Source: JBPOFM01 sp041391925 (GTDB taxonomy: Bacteria; Bacteroidota; Bacteroidia; Flavobacteriales; Flavobacteriaceae). Taken from it: a DNA stretch of 64,000 nucleotides. This document shows, piece by piece, positions 19,130-27,454 of the stretch (position 1 is its first letter; every line of letters begins with the position of its first letter). The notes below the pieces were generated by a model. The model did no database searches and was not told the DNA's origin. It saw only the letters and a list, made by a program, of their open reading frames with translations. The stretch covers positions 434,001 to 498,000 of the forward strand of contig JAWKNA010000003.1 of assembly GCA_041391925.1 (NCBI GenBank), written 5' to 3'. A program made the translations under genes and the position numbers.

Positions 19130-20040
19130 CAGTCTTGAACGATTATTTCCTTTGGATCCTCCTTGTTGAATTCAGGCTGGATGTTCACATGATTGATTGA
19201 AAATTCATCATGCAACACTTTTTCTATCTGATGTAGTATTTCATCAAACTCACTTATAGCGATATCCTCCTTGAAATCGAGATGGGCTTCCAAGTGCAAT
19301 TCATCATCGTTCAAACACCAAATGTGTATGTGGTGCAATCGATTCACTTTTGGTATTTGATGCACAGCTCTTACAACGTCTTTAATATTGATATGTTCCG
19401 GCGTAAACAACATCAGCATTTTTGAAGATTTAATCAACAAATCAAATCCAACCCAAATAAGATACAAAGCGATTAAAAATGTCAACAAACTATCCACCCA
19501 AAACCACTGAAAATACTTCATCAGAATTCCTCCCAGCAGAACCGCAACACTCGCCATCATATCCGTCAATAGATGAATGTATGCCGAACGCATATTCATG
19601 TTGTTTTTGGAATCTTTTTTTAGTAAGAGTACGCTAAATCCATTTCCCAAAATGGCCACTAAAGATAACCATATGACCAAACCCGATTCGATTTCCTGAG
19701 GATTTTGAAAACGTTTGTAAGCTTCAATAATCAATAATACAGCCACTATGACCAAGGTAGAAGCGTTAATGAAAGCTGCCAAAATTTCTGCTCGTTTATA
19801 CCCGAATGTTCTGTGAATGGACGCTTTTTGCTTAGAAAGTCTTGCAGCTATATAACTTACAATCAATGAGATAACATCGCTAAAATTATGTAAGGCATCA
19901 CTCAACAATGACAAACTTCCAGACAACAGTCCGCCAACCACTTGAGCTGAAGTAATAACAATGTTGAGTAGGATAGAAATAAATAGATTCCTGCCCTTCA
20001 AATCTTTATGATTGTGTGAATGGTCGTGGCCCATTGTCAT
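19129..20040 (-). CDS. Cation diffusion facilitator transporter (CzcD-like)
   Basis: 303 residues. A His-rich N-terminus (GHDHSHNH) precedes six predicted membrane segments. Metal-site signatures are SLLSDALHNFSD (HxxxD) and HLLTDMMASVAV. A cytoplasmic C-terminal domain contains HHIHIWCLNDDELHLEAH. It should export Zn2+ or related divalent ions using the proton gradient. The start at 20040 overlaps the rpiB stop by 4 bp (ATGA), so it is translated as part of the rpiB operon; ATG 20034 is an alternative. Confidence 0.93.
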   Translation of the reverse strand: MTMGHDHSHNHKDLKGRNLFISILLNIVITSAQVVGGLLSGSLSLLSDALHNFSDVISLIVSYIAARLSKQKASIHRTFGYKRAEILAAFINASTLVIVAVLLIIEAYKRFQNPQEIESGLVIWLSLVAILGNGFSVLLLKKDSKNNMNMRSAYIHLLTDMMASVAVLLGGILMKYFQWFWVDSLLTFLIALYLIWVGFDLLIKSSKMLMLFTPEHINIKDVVRAVHQIPKVNRLHHIHIWCLNDDELHLEAHLDFKEDIAISEFDEILHQIEKVLHDEFSINHVNIQPEFNKEDPKEIIVQD

Positions 20041-20474
20041 GAATGCGATACAGGAATTTTTTCGATTCGCTTTTGGTGCCTTCCACCTTCAAAAGCCGTG
20101 TTTAAAAACGTATCCACCATCTCAATGGCTTGTTGTTTGGCTGTAAATCGTGCTGGAATACTCAGTATATTTGCATTGTTATGCTGTCTGGCAAGTGCCG
20201 CAATTTCTTTGGTCCAACACAGCGCTGAACGCACGCCTTGGTGTTTATTAGCAGTCATATTGGCGCCATTGCCGCTTCCACAGATGATGATTCCAAAATC
20301 CACTTTGTAGTTTTCAACATCGTTTGCCACTGGATGCACAAAATCCGGATAGTCCACACTCTCATTGGAGTCAGTACCGTAGTTATTGACTTTGTATCCT
20401 TTGGTTTCTAAATGCTTTACAACAGCTTCTTTATATTCGGTGCCAGCGTGGTCGTTTCCAATAGAGATGTTCAT
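20037..20474 (-). CDS. rpiB: Ribose-5-phosphate isomerase B
   Basis: 145 residues. It interconverts ribose-5-phosphate and ribulose-5-phosphate in the pentose phosphate pathway. GNDHAGTEYKE at the N-terminus binds phosphate, IICGSGNGANM holds the active-site Cys, and LARQHNNANILSIPAR carries the conserved His. The loop is CGSGNG rather than the commoner CGTGIG, a hybrid of the Cys-type and the GSGNG (actinobacterial-type) forms. It is the first gene of a leftward operon, and its upstream region is the long gap that I propose as an origin. Confidence 0.93.
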   Translation of the reverse strand: MNISIGNDHAGTEYKEAVVKHLETKGYKVNNYGTDSNESVDYPDFVHPVANDVENYKVDFGIIICGSGNGANMTANKHQGVRSALCWTKEIAALARQHNNANILSIPARFTAKQQAIEMVDTFLNTAFEGGRHQKRIEKIPVSHS

Positions 20475-20975
20475 GATTTTTATATTAGATTGAGCTTATA
20501 AAGTTAGTGAATGAAGCGGAATAAACGCTTTATTTAAATATTAAAAAGGTTAATAACAAAATAAACTGCTTGGGTATTCATTACATGTTCATAACTTGCT
20601 ATCAAAATCTAAAAGATAAATTTTAATAATTCAATAATTTTTTCAAACGAAAATGGGAATGATACTACCAAAAAAGTTAATGATTTTATTTGGACAATTT
20701 ATCAGACAAAATTTTATGGAAATGCACATCAATTTCAATTAAAGTTATGCAAATTTCAATATCAACATGGGTTTTAAACAGTTGTTGATAAAAGTCAAAA
20801 TGTTGCTATTTATCAAGTAGTTGAATCCATTTTCAATGTTAATTCTATATTAACAAGATGTAAATTTCATTTCATCAAAATAAATCCAAAAAAAGTTATA
20901 CCGCTATTAACAAGCAATCATAATAATAATCATTTTTTTAAATTAAATTTAAAAGATGATTATCTAACTATTAAA

Positions 20976-20984
20976 TGTGGATAA
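20976..20984 (-). promoter_or_regulatory. Perfect DnaA box
   Basis: TGTGGATAA, the exact reverse complement of the DnaA box TTATCCACA, next to an A/T-only-like stretch in the rpiB-rnr gap. Confidence 0.55.
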
Positions 20985-21001
20985 AGTTTTAAGCAAACCC
21001 A

Positions 21002-21024
21002 TACGGTTAAATTAATAAACCGTA
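21002..21024. repeat. Inverted repeat beside the rnr -7 element
   Basis: TACGGTT (21002-21008) and AACCGTA (21018-21024) form a perfect 7-bp inverted repeat with a 9-nt spacer. It abuts and overlaps by 2 bp the TAGCTTTG box at 21023-21030. It could be an operator or part of an origin. Confidence 0.5.
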
Positions 21025-21030
21025 GCTTTG
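21023..21030 (+). promoter_or_regulatory. Putative -7 element upstream of rnr
   Basis: TAGCTTTG fits TAnnTTTG. Transcription from here would leave a leader of about 85 nt before the rnr ATG at 21123. Confidence 0.4.
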
Positions 21031-21122
21031 CCAATAACTTAATTACCAATCTTCTCCTTTAATTAAGTCAAAAGATAACAGAATTTCCTTTACTTTAGGA
21101 AATCAATATGATTACACAATAA

Positions 21123-23324
21123 ATGACAAGAAAGAAAAAAAAGAAATCCAACAACAGGATTTCAAACCTTACAAATACAATCTTAAGTATTTTAAAAAAA
21201 GACAGAAACCAATCCTTCAATTATAAACAGATTGCTGCCAAACTTCAACTCAATGATGCTAGCAGCAGAAACCAAATCATCAAAAAACTGAATGAACTTC
21301 TAGCCAAAAAAGAAATCGTAGAAGTAGAACGCGGCAAGTATAAAGCGGTTGTTAATACCGAATACCACATCGGAAAATTGGACATGGCCTCCAGAGGTTC
21401 CGGTTACATTATTTCAGATGATTTTGATGAAGATGTATTTATAGCATCCAATAACATCCATCGAGCTTTGGATGGGGATGAAGTGGAATTTTACGTTTAC
21501 AAACGCCGTAAAAAAGGAAAGTTTGAAGGCGAAATCACGAACATTATCAAACGCGCAAAGAGTGAATATGTTGGCGTGATACAAGTGCATAAAAATTATT
21601 CGTTCGTCGTAGTGGATGGCGGTAAAATGTATAAGGACATCTTTGTGCCCAATAACAAAAAGAACAAAGCCGAAGATGGAGACAAGGTTTTGGTAGCTAT
21701 GGAATCTTGGGAAGAAAACGAAGATTCTCCAATCGGGAAAGTGTTAAAAGTCCTTGGAAAACCAGGCGAACACAATACGGAAATCCATTCCATTTTGGCA
21801 GAATATGGCTTGCCTTATGAATTTCCTCATGAAGTTGAAGAATACGCAAACAAGCTCGATACGTCGATTACAAAAGAAGAAATAGCCAAGCGTCGCGATA
21901 TGCGGAAAACTTTAACCTTCACTATCGACCCAAAAGATGCCAAGGATTTTGATGATGCACTTTCATTTAAACTCTTGGAGAACGGTTTGTTTGAAATAGG
22001 AATTCATATTGCTGATGTTTCCCATTACCTACAGGAAGGAACCATTCTCGATGATGAGGCTTATGAACGTGCCACTTCAGTATATTTAGTGGACAGGGTC
22101 GTACCCATGCTTCCTGAAGTATTATCCAACAATGCTTGTTCTTTGCGGCCACATGAAGAAAAATACACCTTTTCGGCTGTTTTTCAGATGAATGATAAGG
22201 CAGAGGTCAAAAACCAATGGTTTGGTAGAACAGTGACATATAGCGATGCACGTTTTGCCTATGAAGAAGCGCAAGCAATCATAGACACCAAAGCTAATCA
22301 AATTCCAGCTGAAGTTTCATTGACTGGAAAACCATATTTAGCAGATCAAAAGGTAGCTGATGCTATCTTGAAAATGGATGAACTTGCTAAAATCATGCGA
22401 AGAAAACGCATGAAAGATGGCGCCATTTCCTTTGATAAAGTGGAAGTGAAATTCGATTTGGACGAACAAGCAAATCCAGTTGGCGTGTTCTTCAAAACCA
22501 GTAAGGATGCCAATAAATTGATTGAAGAATTCATGTTGTTGGCCAACAAAAAAGTGGCGGAGTTTGTAGGGAAACAATCACCAAAAAAGACCTTTGTATA
22601 TCGTGTGCACGATGAACCCGATGAAAGCAAATTGGCAGCTTTGCAAGGTGTCGTTTCAAAATTTGGTTATAAATTGAATTTCAGGGACAGAAATAGCATT
22701 TCAGCTTCGTTGAATGGATTGCTTCGTGATGTAGAAGGGAAAAAAGAACAAAATTTAGTGGATACTTTGACCATCCGTAGCATGAGCAAGGCAGAATATA
22801 CAACCCACAATATAGGTCATTACGGATTGGCATTTGACTATTATACTCATTTTACCTCACCAATTCGTCGTTATCCAGATGTCATGGCACATCGTTTATT
22901 GCAACTATATCTTGATGGAGGGAAATCCGCCAATGAAGATATTTATGAAGAAAAATGCGTTCATTCCAGCAATATGGAAAATCTGGCAACCAAAGCCGAA
23001 CGCGATTCCATCAAATACATGCAAATCAAATTTATGCAAGACCACAAAGATGAAGAGTTTGTCGGTGTAATTTCAGGTGTAACCGATTGGGGAATTTATG
23101 TCGAAATTATATCCAACAAATGTGAAGGCATGGTAAGTGTTCGGGAAATGACTGATGACCATTACCAGTTCGATGAATCCCAATACGCCATGGTTGGAAA
23201 AAAATCTGGAACAATTTACCAACTTGGAGATGAAGTGCTTGTAAAAGTTAAAAATACCGATTTGGTCAAAAAGCATTTGGATTTCACGCTTATTGGAAAA
23301 CATGAAATACCCGATCACATTTAA
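21123..23324 (+). CDS. rnr: Ribonuclease R
   Basis: 733 residues, the normal length for VacB/RNase R. It degrades structured RNA 3' to 5'. An N-terminal basic and winged-helix segment (about 1-75) is followed by cold-shock domains (about 80-220). The RNB catalytic domain contains FTIDPKDAKDFDDALSF with metal-binding Asp residues at about 269-283, and HYGLAFDYYTHFTSPIRRYPD. A C-terminal S1 domain lies at about 640-720 (VGVISGVTDWGIYVEI). It is divergent from rpiB across the long gap. Confidence 0.96.
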   Translation: MTRKKKKKSNNRISNLTNTILSILKKDRNQSFNYKQIAAKLQLNDASSRNQIIKKLNELLAKKEIVEVERGKYKAVVNTEYHIGKLDMASRGSGYIISDDFDEDVFIASNNIHRALDGDEVEFYVYKRRKKGKFEGEITNIIKRAKSEYVGVIQVHKNYSFVVVDGGKMYKDIFVPNNKKNKAEDGDKVLVAMESWEENEDSPIGKVLKVLGKPGEHNTEIHSILAEYGLPYEFPHEVEEYANKLDTSITKEEIAKRRDMRKTLTFTIDPKDAKDFDDALSFKLLENGLFEIGIHIADVSHYLQEGTILDDEAYERATSVYLVDRVVPMLPEVLSNNACSLRPHEEKYTFSAVFQMNDKAEVKNQWFGRTVTYSDARFAYEEAQAIIDTKANQIPAEVSLTGKPYLADQKVADAILKMDELAKIMRRKRMKDGAISFDKVEVKFDLDEQANPVGVFFKTSKDANKLIEEFMLLANKKVAEFVGKQSPKKTFVYRVHDEPDESKLAALQGVVSKFGYKLNFRDRNSISASLNGLLRDVEGKKEQNLVDTLTIRSMSKAEYTTHNIGHYGLAFDYYTHFTSPIRRYPDVMAHRLLQLYLDGGKSANEDIYEEKCVHSSNMENLATKAERDSIKYMQIKFMQDHKDEEFVGVISGVTDWGIYVEIISNKCEGMVSVREMTDDHYQFDESQYAMVGKKSGTIYQLGDEVLVKVKNTDLVKKHLDFTLIGKHEIPDHI

Positions 23325-23351
23325 CGGATTAAAAAACCTAAAAAACAGTTT

Positions 23352-23651
23352 ATGATACTTACTACTACAAATACCATTGAAGGTTTTAAAATAATTGACT
23401 ACAAAGGCATCGTTTCTGGGATTGGTGTGAATGTTCAAAAAATGAAAATGACTTTCAATGTAGAAAAATATTATCATGCAATTGGTGAAAGCGTGTCTGA
23501 AGTCAAAGAAAAAGCGTTTCAGCAGCTTCACGACAATGCCAAGAAAATGGGAGCCAACGCTGTGGTTGGAATTTCCGTAGACATTGAATTGACAGCTACT
23601 AATTATGTTGCTGTTTCCGTTACAGGAACAGCAGTAAGTGTTGCTGAGTAA
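23352..23651 (+). CDS. YbjQ/UPF0145 family protein
   Basis: 99 residues. It matches the YbjQ family (heavy-metal-binding-domain-like, UPF0145): TTTNTIEGFKIIDYKGIVSG, a central AIGESVSEVKEKAFQQLHDNAKKMGANAVVGISVDIE, and a final beta-strand segment. Members form pentamers of unknown function. It follows rnr by 27 bp and may share its transcript. Confidence 0.88.
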   Translation: MILTTTNTIEGFKIIDYKGIVSGIGVNVQKMKMTFNVEKYYHAIGESVSEVKEKAFQQLHDNAKKMGANAVVGISVDIELTATNYVAVSVTGTAVSVAE

Positions 23652-23697
23652 ATAAGCATTTGGTTAGCATTCAGACAGCATAGTCACATCTTTTTTT

Positions 23698-23705
23698 TAA
23701 ATTTG
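23698..23705 (+). promoter_or_regulatory. Putative -7 element upstream of the LysE-type gene
   Basis: TAAATTTG fits TAnnTTTG and lies 16 bp before the ATG, implying a very short leader. No clear -33 element is seen. Confidence 0.4.
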
Positions 23706-23721
23706 TGGAAACACAAATTTA

Positions 23722-24417
23722 ATGTTTGACGACATTCTATCGGCAATTCCTTTTGGTATCATACTAGCGTTTACAATCGGTCCGGTCTTTTTTGTGCTAT
23801 TGGAAACAGGAGCCACCAAAGGTTTTAAAAGCGCCATAATTTTTGATTTAGGCGTCCTCTTGGCTGATATCTTCTTCATTGCCGTAGCATTCTTCAGCAC
23901 CAATAGACTTCTTGAAAAAATTAAAGATGACCCCAATTTTCTAGTTTTTGGGGGTGTTTTGTTGATTGTTTATGGGTTTATAACCTTTACCAAAACTTCC
24001 AAATCATTCCGTTCCATCGTTAGGGAATACCATAAGGTCGAAATACAAAAGAATTACCACAAGCTCTTCCTAAAGGGATTTTTGCTCAATTTCATCAATA
24101 TTGGAGTATTGGTGGGCTGGCTCGGATTTATTGTCATAGGGAATTCGCTAACAGAAACCAAGGAAGGTCTGATTGTTTTTTTGGCCACAATTTTGATTAC
24201 TTACTTTTTAGTAGACTTATTTAAAATAGCAATCGCAAAAAAGCTTAAAAACAAACTCACTCCCCGTCGCATCTATAAAACAAAAAAAATAATTGCATTG
24301 GTTATTCTCGGATTTGGAGTTTTGTTGTTGGCACAGGCACTTTTTCCAAAAGAAAAGGAGCTCCTCAAAGATAGAATCGAAAAAATCAATCCTTTGGGAA
24401 CGGATAGAACCCCTTAA
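23722..24417 (+). CDS. LysE-type amino-acid exporter
   Basis: 231 residues with about six hydrophobic segments. The N-terminus IPFGIILAFTIGPVFFVLLETGATKGFKSAI is the LysE/RhtB signature. The exported substrate, probably an amino acid, cannot be read from the sequence. It carries a longer polar C-terminus (KEKELLKDRIEKINPLGTDRTP). It is monocistronic and converges on tRNA-Cys. Confidence 0.87.
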   Translation: MFDDILSAIPFGIILAFTIGPVFFVLLETGATKGFKSAIIFDLGVLLADIFFIAVAFFSTNRLLEKIKDDPNFLVFGGVLLIVYGFITFTKTSKSFRSIVREYHKVEIQKNYHKLFLKGFLLNFINIGVLVGWLGFIVIGNSLTETKEGLIVFLATILITYFLVDLFKIAIAKKLKNKLTPRRIYKTKKIIALVILGFGVLLLAQALFPKEKELLKDRIEKINPLGTDRTP

Positions 24418-24428
24418 AAAATTATGAC

Positions 24429-24505
24429 AAAAAGCCTCACTTTAAGTTAAAATCCTGGAGGTATCGAGCGGATTGGAAGAATATTTTGTTGCAGCTTTTG
24501 CTGGA
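24429..24505 (-). pseudogene. Decayed partial copy of tRNA-Cys and its terminator
   Basis: The segment aligns with 24541-24614 at an offset of about 112 bp. It keeps GTATCGAGCGGATTGGAA against GTGTCGAGCGGATTCGAA and GCAGCTTTTGC, but its T-arm and anticodon arm no longer pair and the 5' half is missing. The downstream terminator segment is also recognisable (AAAAAGCCTCAC against AAAAAACCCTCAAC). It looks like an old tandem duplication. Confidence 0.6.
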
Positions 24506-24533
24506 TATTTAATTAATTTTTTCTAAAAATTTA

Positions 24534-24564
24534 GAACAAAAAAACCCTCAACGCTAGTTGAAGG
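24534..24564 (-). terminator. Terminator of tRNA-Cys
   Basis: Read on the minus strand, CCTTCAAC pairs with GTTGAGGG around the loop TAGC and is followed by a long T-run, 6 bp after the tRNA 3' end. Confidence 0.75.
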
Positions 24565-24570
24565 TCTTAG

Positions 24571-24641
24571 AGGTGTCGAGCGGATTCGAACCGCTGTAGC
24601 AGCTTTTGCAGAGCTGAGCCTAGCCACTCGGCCACGACACC
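24571..24641 (-). tRNA. tRNA-Cys (GCA)
   Basis: A 71-nt cloverleaf on the minus strand. The acceptor stem GGTGTCG/CGACACC has discriminator T (U73, the Cys identity base). The anticodon stem CAGCT/AGCTG closes the loop CTGCAAA with anticodon GCA. The T-arm reads GCGGTTCGAATCCGC. CCA is not encoded. A terminator and a decayed copy lie downstream. Confidence 0.95.
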
Positions 24642-24676
24642 ATAATTGAACGGCAAATGTATAAAAATTTAAGTAT

Positions 24677-25045
24677 TTACAAGTGTTTTTTTCGCTTTTC
24701 GGCCATTTTTATCGTTACCATTTCCACATCGCCACCAATTGGTGGATTAAGTTTACTGACCCAAACAGTCGCTTTTTGTACCAATTTATCTTCTTCAAAT
24801 ATTCGTTTCAATATCCTTTTAGCAACTGTTTCTAAAAGATAGGTGGGCACTTGCATTTCTTCTTTCACAATTCGGTTCAACAAAACATAGTCAACGGTCT
24901 CGCTTAATTTGTCGGATACTGCCGATGGCTGCAAATCAGCCTTTACCTTTAAATCAACACGATAATCGCTTCCAATTTTGGTTTCTTCCTTTAAGCATCC
25001 ATGATGTGCAAAAATCCTTATATTTTCAACTTTGATGATTCCCAT
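24677..25045 (-). CDS. folB: Dihydroneopterin aldolase
   Basis: 122 residues. FolB splits dihydroneopterin to hydroxymethyl-dihydropterin and glycolaldehyde in folate synthesis. The family signature FAHHGCLKEETKIGSDYRVDL is at about 11-31, and the C-terminal VSKLNPPIGGD carries the conserved Lys. The start ATG overlaps the stop of the upstream zinc-ribbon gene by 1 bp (TAATG), so the two are coupled. Confidence 0.94.
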   Translation of the reverse strand: MGIIKVENIRIFAHHGCLKEETKIGSDYRVDLKVKADLQPSAVSDKLSETVDYVLLNRIVKEEMQVPTYLLETVAKRILKRIFEEDKLVQKATVWVSKLNPPIGGDVEMVTIKMAEKRKKHL

Positions 25046-25254
25046 TAGTTAGTGAAAAAATCAAAAACATTACTCAATGCGCTTGTTTTAGCCTTAAAAA
25101 ATTCTGTATAAGAACAACGTTCACAAGTAACGGATGAAAACTTTTGGTTTTGGACATCAAAAATTTTAGACCATCGACCACCCGTTGCCCTCATTTCACC
25201 AATTATATAAGTTTTGTTTTGGCATTTGGGGCAAGAATAATTCAATTGTTTCAT
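25045..25254 (-). CDS. Small zinc-ribbon nucleic-acid-binding protein (COG3478-like)
   Basis: 69 residues from the ATG at 25254 (an upstream in-frame ATG at 25281 would add MYFYKKFTT and seems less likely). Two CxxC pairs, CPKC (about 7-10) and CERC (about 45-48), form a zinc ribbon around GEMRATGGRWSKIFDVQNQKF, as in the YpzJ/COG3478 group. Function is unknown. It is translationally coupled to folB. Confidence 0.75.
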   Translation of the reverse strand: MKQLNYSCPKCQNKTYIIGEMRATGGRWSKIFDVQNQKFSSVTCERCSYTEFFKAKTSALSNVFDFFTN

Positions 25255-25322
25255 GGTTGTGAATTTTTTATAAAAATACATATTCTCGTTTATAATTTTA
25301 AGGCCTAAATGCTATAATTCCT

Positions 25323-25330
25323 TAATTTTG
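25323..25330 (+). promoter_or_regulatory. Putative -7 element upstream of glnS
   Basis: TAATTTTG fits TAnnTTTG, 36 bp before the chosen glnS start at 25367, supporting that start over the in-frame upstream codon at 25328. Confidence 0.4.
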
Positions 25331-25366
25331 CTAATTGTCTATACCAAAAGTGTAATTCAAAAAAAT

Positions 25367-27364
25367 ATGTCTGAAGAATCAAAACCTCTCAATTTCATTG
25401 AGCACATCATAGAAGAAGATTTGGAAAACGGCATGTCAAAAAGAGACTTACGTTTTCGTTTTCCGCCCGAACCCAATGGCTATTTGCATATTGGTCACAC
25501 CAAAGCTATCGGCATCAGTTTTGGTCTAGGGGAAAAGTACAACGCGCCCGTCAACCTTCGTTTTGATGATACAAATCCCGCAAAGGAAGAACAGGAATAT
25601 GTGGATGCCATTAAAGAGGATATTTCATGGTTGGGCTACAAATGGGCGAATGAACTGTATTCTTCAGATTATTTTCAACAACTGTATGATTGGGCGATTC
25701 AATTTATCAAAGAAGGCAAAGCGTATGTAGATTCACAAACAAGCGAAGCGATGGCCGAACAAAAAGGAACACCAACACAGCCAGGCGTGGACAGTCCATA
25801 TCGTAATAGGTCGGTTGAAGAAAACATAGAGCTGTTCGACAAAATGAAAAATGGCGAATGTGAAGAAGGATCTCATGTATTGCGTGCCAAAATTGATATG
25901 CAGCACACCAATATGCTGATGCGAGACCCCATCATGTATCGCGTACTGAAAAAGCACCACCATCGTACAGGCAACGATTGGTGCATTTATCCCATGTACG
26001 ATTGGACCCATGGTGAAAGCGATTATATAGAGCAAATATCACACTCGTTATGCTCGCTTGAATTTAAGCCCCATAGAGAACTGTATGATTGGTTTTTGGA
26101 CCAAGTGGTAGATTCCAATAAATTGCGCCCCAAACAACGCGAATTTGCGCGTCTGAACTTAAGTTATACCATCATGAGCAAACGTAAGTTGCTCAAATTG
26201 GTCGAAGATAAGATTGTTTCTGGATGGGACGACCCAAGAATGCCAACCATTTCCGGTCTGCGACGTCGCGGCTACACGCCAAATGCCATTAGAAAGTTTG
26301 TAGAAACTGTTGGGGTTGCTAAACGAGATAATGTCATTGATGTAGCATTGCTGGAATTCTGTATCCGAGAAGATTTGAACAAAACCGCTCCGAGAGTGAT
26401 GGCTGTTCTAAACCCGGTGAAATTGGTTATCACGAATTATCTCGAAGGAAAAGAAGAGTGGCTCGATGCAGAAAACAATCAAGAAGATGACAGTGCTGGC
26501 TTTAGAAAAGTGCCTTTTTCCCGTGAGCTGTACATCGAAAAAGAGGATTTTAAAGAACAAGCTGGCAATAAATTTTTCAGATTGCAATTGGGAGGAGAAG
26601 TTCGATTGAAAAATGCTTACATCATCAAAGGAGAAAGCGTGGTTAAGGATGATAAAGGAAACATCACAGAAATTCATTGTACCTATTCCGAAGATACCTC
26701 AAAAAAGGTTAAAGGAACTCTGCATTGGGTTTCCATCAAACACGCCATCAAGGCAGAAGTCAGGGAATACGACCGATTGTTTATGGACGAAGCTCCAGAC
26801 GCCCATCCTGAAAGGGATTTTATGGAATTTTTGAATCCAGAATCCTTAAAAATCGTGACTGCTTATGTTGAGCCTAGCTTAAAGAACGCTAAAGCAGGCG
26901 ATGGGTTTCAATTCCAACGGATTGGGTATTTCAATGTGGACAAAGAGTCTACCTCGGATAAATTGGTTTTCAACAAAACTGTTGGTTTGCGCGATTCATG
27001 GGAAAAGCAAAAACCAGTTGAGAATAAAACTCAAAACCAACTAAAACCTCAAAACAATCAACCGCAGCGCAAAGCGATTGACATTATTCAACAATTGGGA
27101 AAAAAATACACCAATTTACCAGAGGAAAAACAGCTAAAAACAAAAGCTGAAATTCAGGAATTGGCAAAGAATGTGTCTTATGAAGATTTGGAACCTTGGT
27201 TTAATACAGCAGCCAAAAAGATAGGAACTCGTATTGCCACGATGATTACGCTGGGTGTTCTGATTGAAAACGGATTGAAGAAAAATGAGGACATCCACAG
27301 ATTCATTCAAGGCGGACTCGAGGATAAAAATGAATTGTTGCAAAAGGAAGCAAGTTTACTCTAA
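25367..27364 (+). CDS. glnS: Glutamine--tRNA ligase with C-terminal YqeY domain
   Basis: 665 residues from the ATG at 25367 (MSEESKPLNFIEH). Class I synthetase motifs are HIGH (41-44) and MSK (270-272). The catalytic core and anticodon-binding beta-barrels run to about residue 550 (WEKQ). A linker then leads into a YqeY/GatB-tail-like domain (about 567-665: KAIDIIQQLGKKYTNLPEEK... GTRIATMITLGVLIENG). The appended YqeY domain is thought to help bind tRNA. It charges tRNA-Gln directly, so the GatCAB route is not needed for Gln. Confidence 0.96.
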   Translation: MSEESKPLNFIEHIIEEDLENGMSKRDLRFRFPPEPNGYLHIGHTKAIGISFGLGEKYNAPVNLRFDDTNPAKEEQEYVDAIKEDISWLGYKWANELYSSDYFQQLYDWAIQFIKEGKAYVDSQTSEAMAEQKGTPTQPGVDSPYRNRSVEENIELFDKMKNGECEEGSHVLRAKIDMQHTNMLMRDPIMYRVLKKHHHRTGNDWCIYPMYDWTHGESDYIEQISHSLCSLEFKPHRELYDWFLDQVVDSNKLRPKQREFARLNLSYTIMSKRKLLKLVEDKIVSGWDDPRMPTISGLRRRGYTPNAIRKFVETVGVAKRDNVIDVALLEFCIREDLNKTAPRVMAVLNPVKLVITNYLEGKEEWLDAENNQEDDSAGFRKVPFSRELYIEKEDFKEQAGNKFFRLQLGGEVRLKNAYIIKGESVVKDDKGNITEIHCTYSEDTSKKVKGTLHWVSIKHAIKAEVREYDRLFMDEAPDAHPERDFMEFLNPESLKIVTAYVEPSLKNAKAGDGFQFQRIGYFNVDKESTSDKLVFNKTVGLRDSWEKQKPVENKTQNQLKPQNNQPQRKAIDIIQQLGKKYTNLPEEKQLKTKAEIQELAKNVSYEDLEPWFNTAAKKIGTRIATMITLGVLIENGLKKNEDIHRFIQGGLEDKNELLQKEASLL

Positions 27365-27390
27365 AAGTCATTTCAAACTTTATTTTATAA

Positions 27391-27419
27391 CCTCAATGTC
27401 ACAGCATTGAGGTTTTTTT
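27391..27419 (+). terminator. Terminator of glnS
   Basis: CCTCAATG (27391-27398) and CATTGAGG (27405-27412) form a perfect stem with a 6-nt loop, followed by seven T. Confidence 0.9.
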
Positions 27420-27454
27420 GTACTTTTAATTCACTAACTAATACATTATAAATT

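Larger units (their letters stand above)
20475..21122. other. Long AT-rich intergenic region, candidate replication origin
   Basis: 648 bp without a gene between divergent rpiB and rnr, the only such gap in the window. It contains a perfect DnaA box (20976-20984, reverse orientation of TTATCCACA), a near-match TTATCAACA (20783-20791, reverse) and a very AT-rich stretch (about 20915-20975) just before the perfect box that could unwind. It also holds a 7-bp inverted repeat at 21002-21024 and an rnr -7 box. I see no ORF, tRNA or known riboswitch. The origin assignment is inference; leftward genes here are not predominantly on the minus strand, which weakens it. Confidence 0.45.

Noticed and set aside
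23073..23531. 152-codon minus-strand frame across the rnr end and the YbjQ-like gene
   Set aside because: It spans two supported genes on the other strand and has no recognisable domain.
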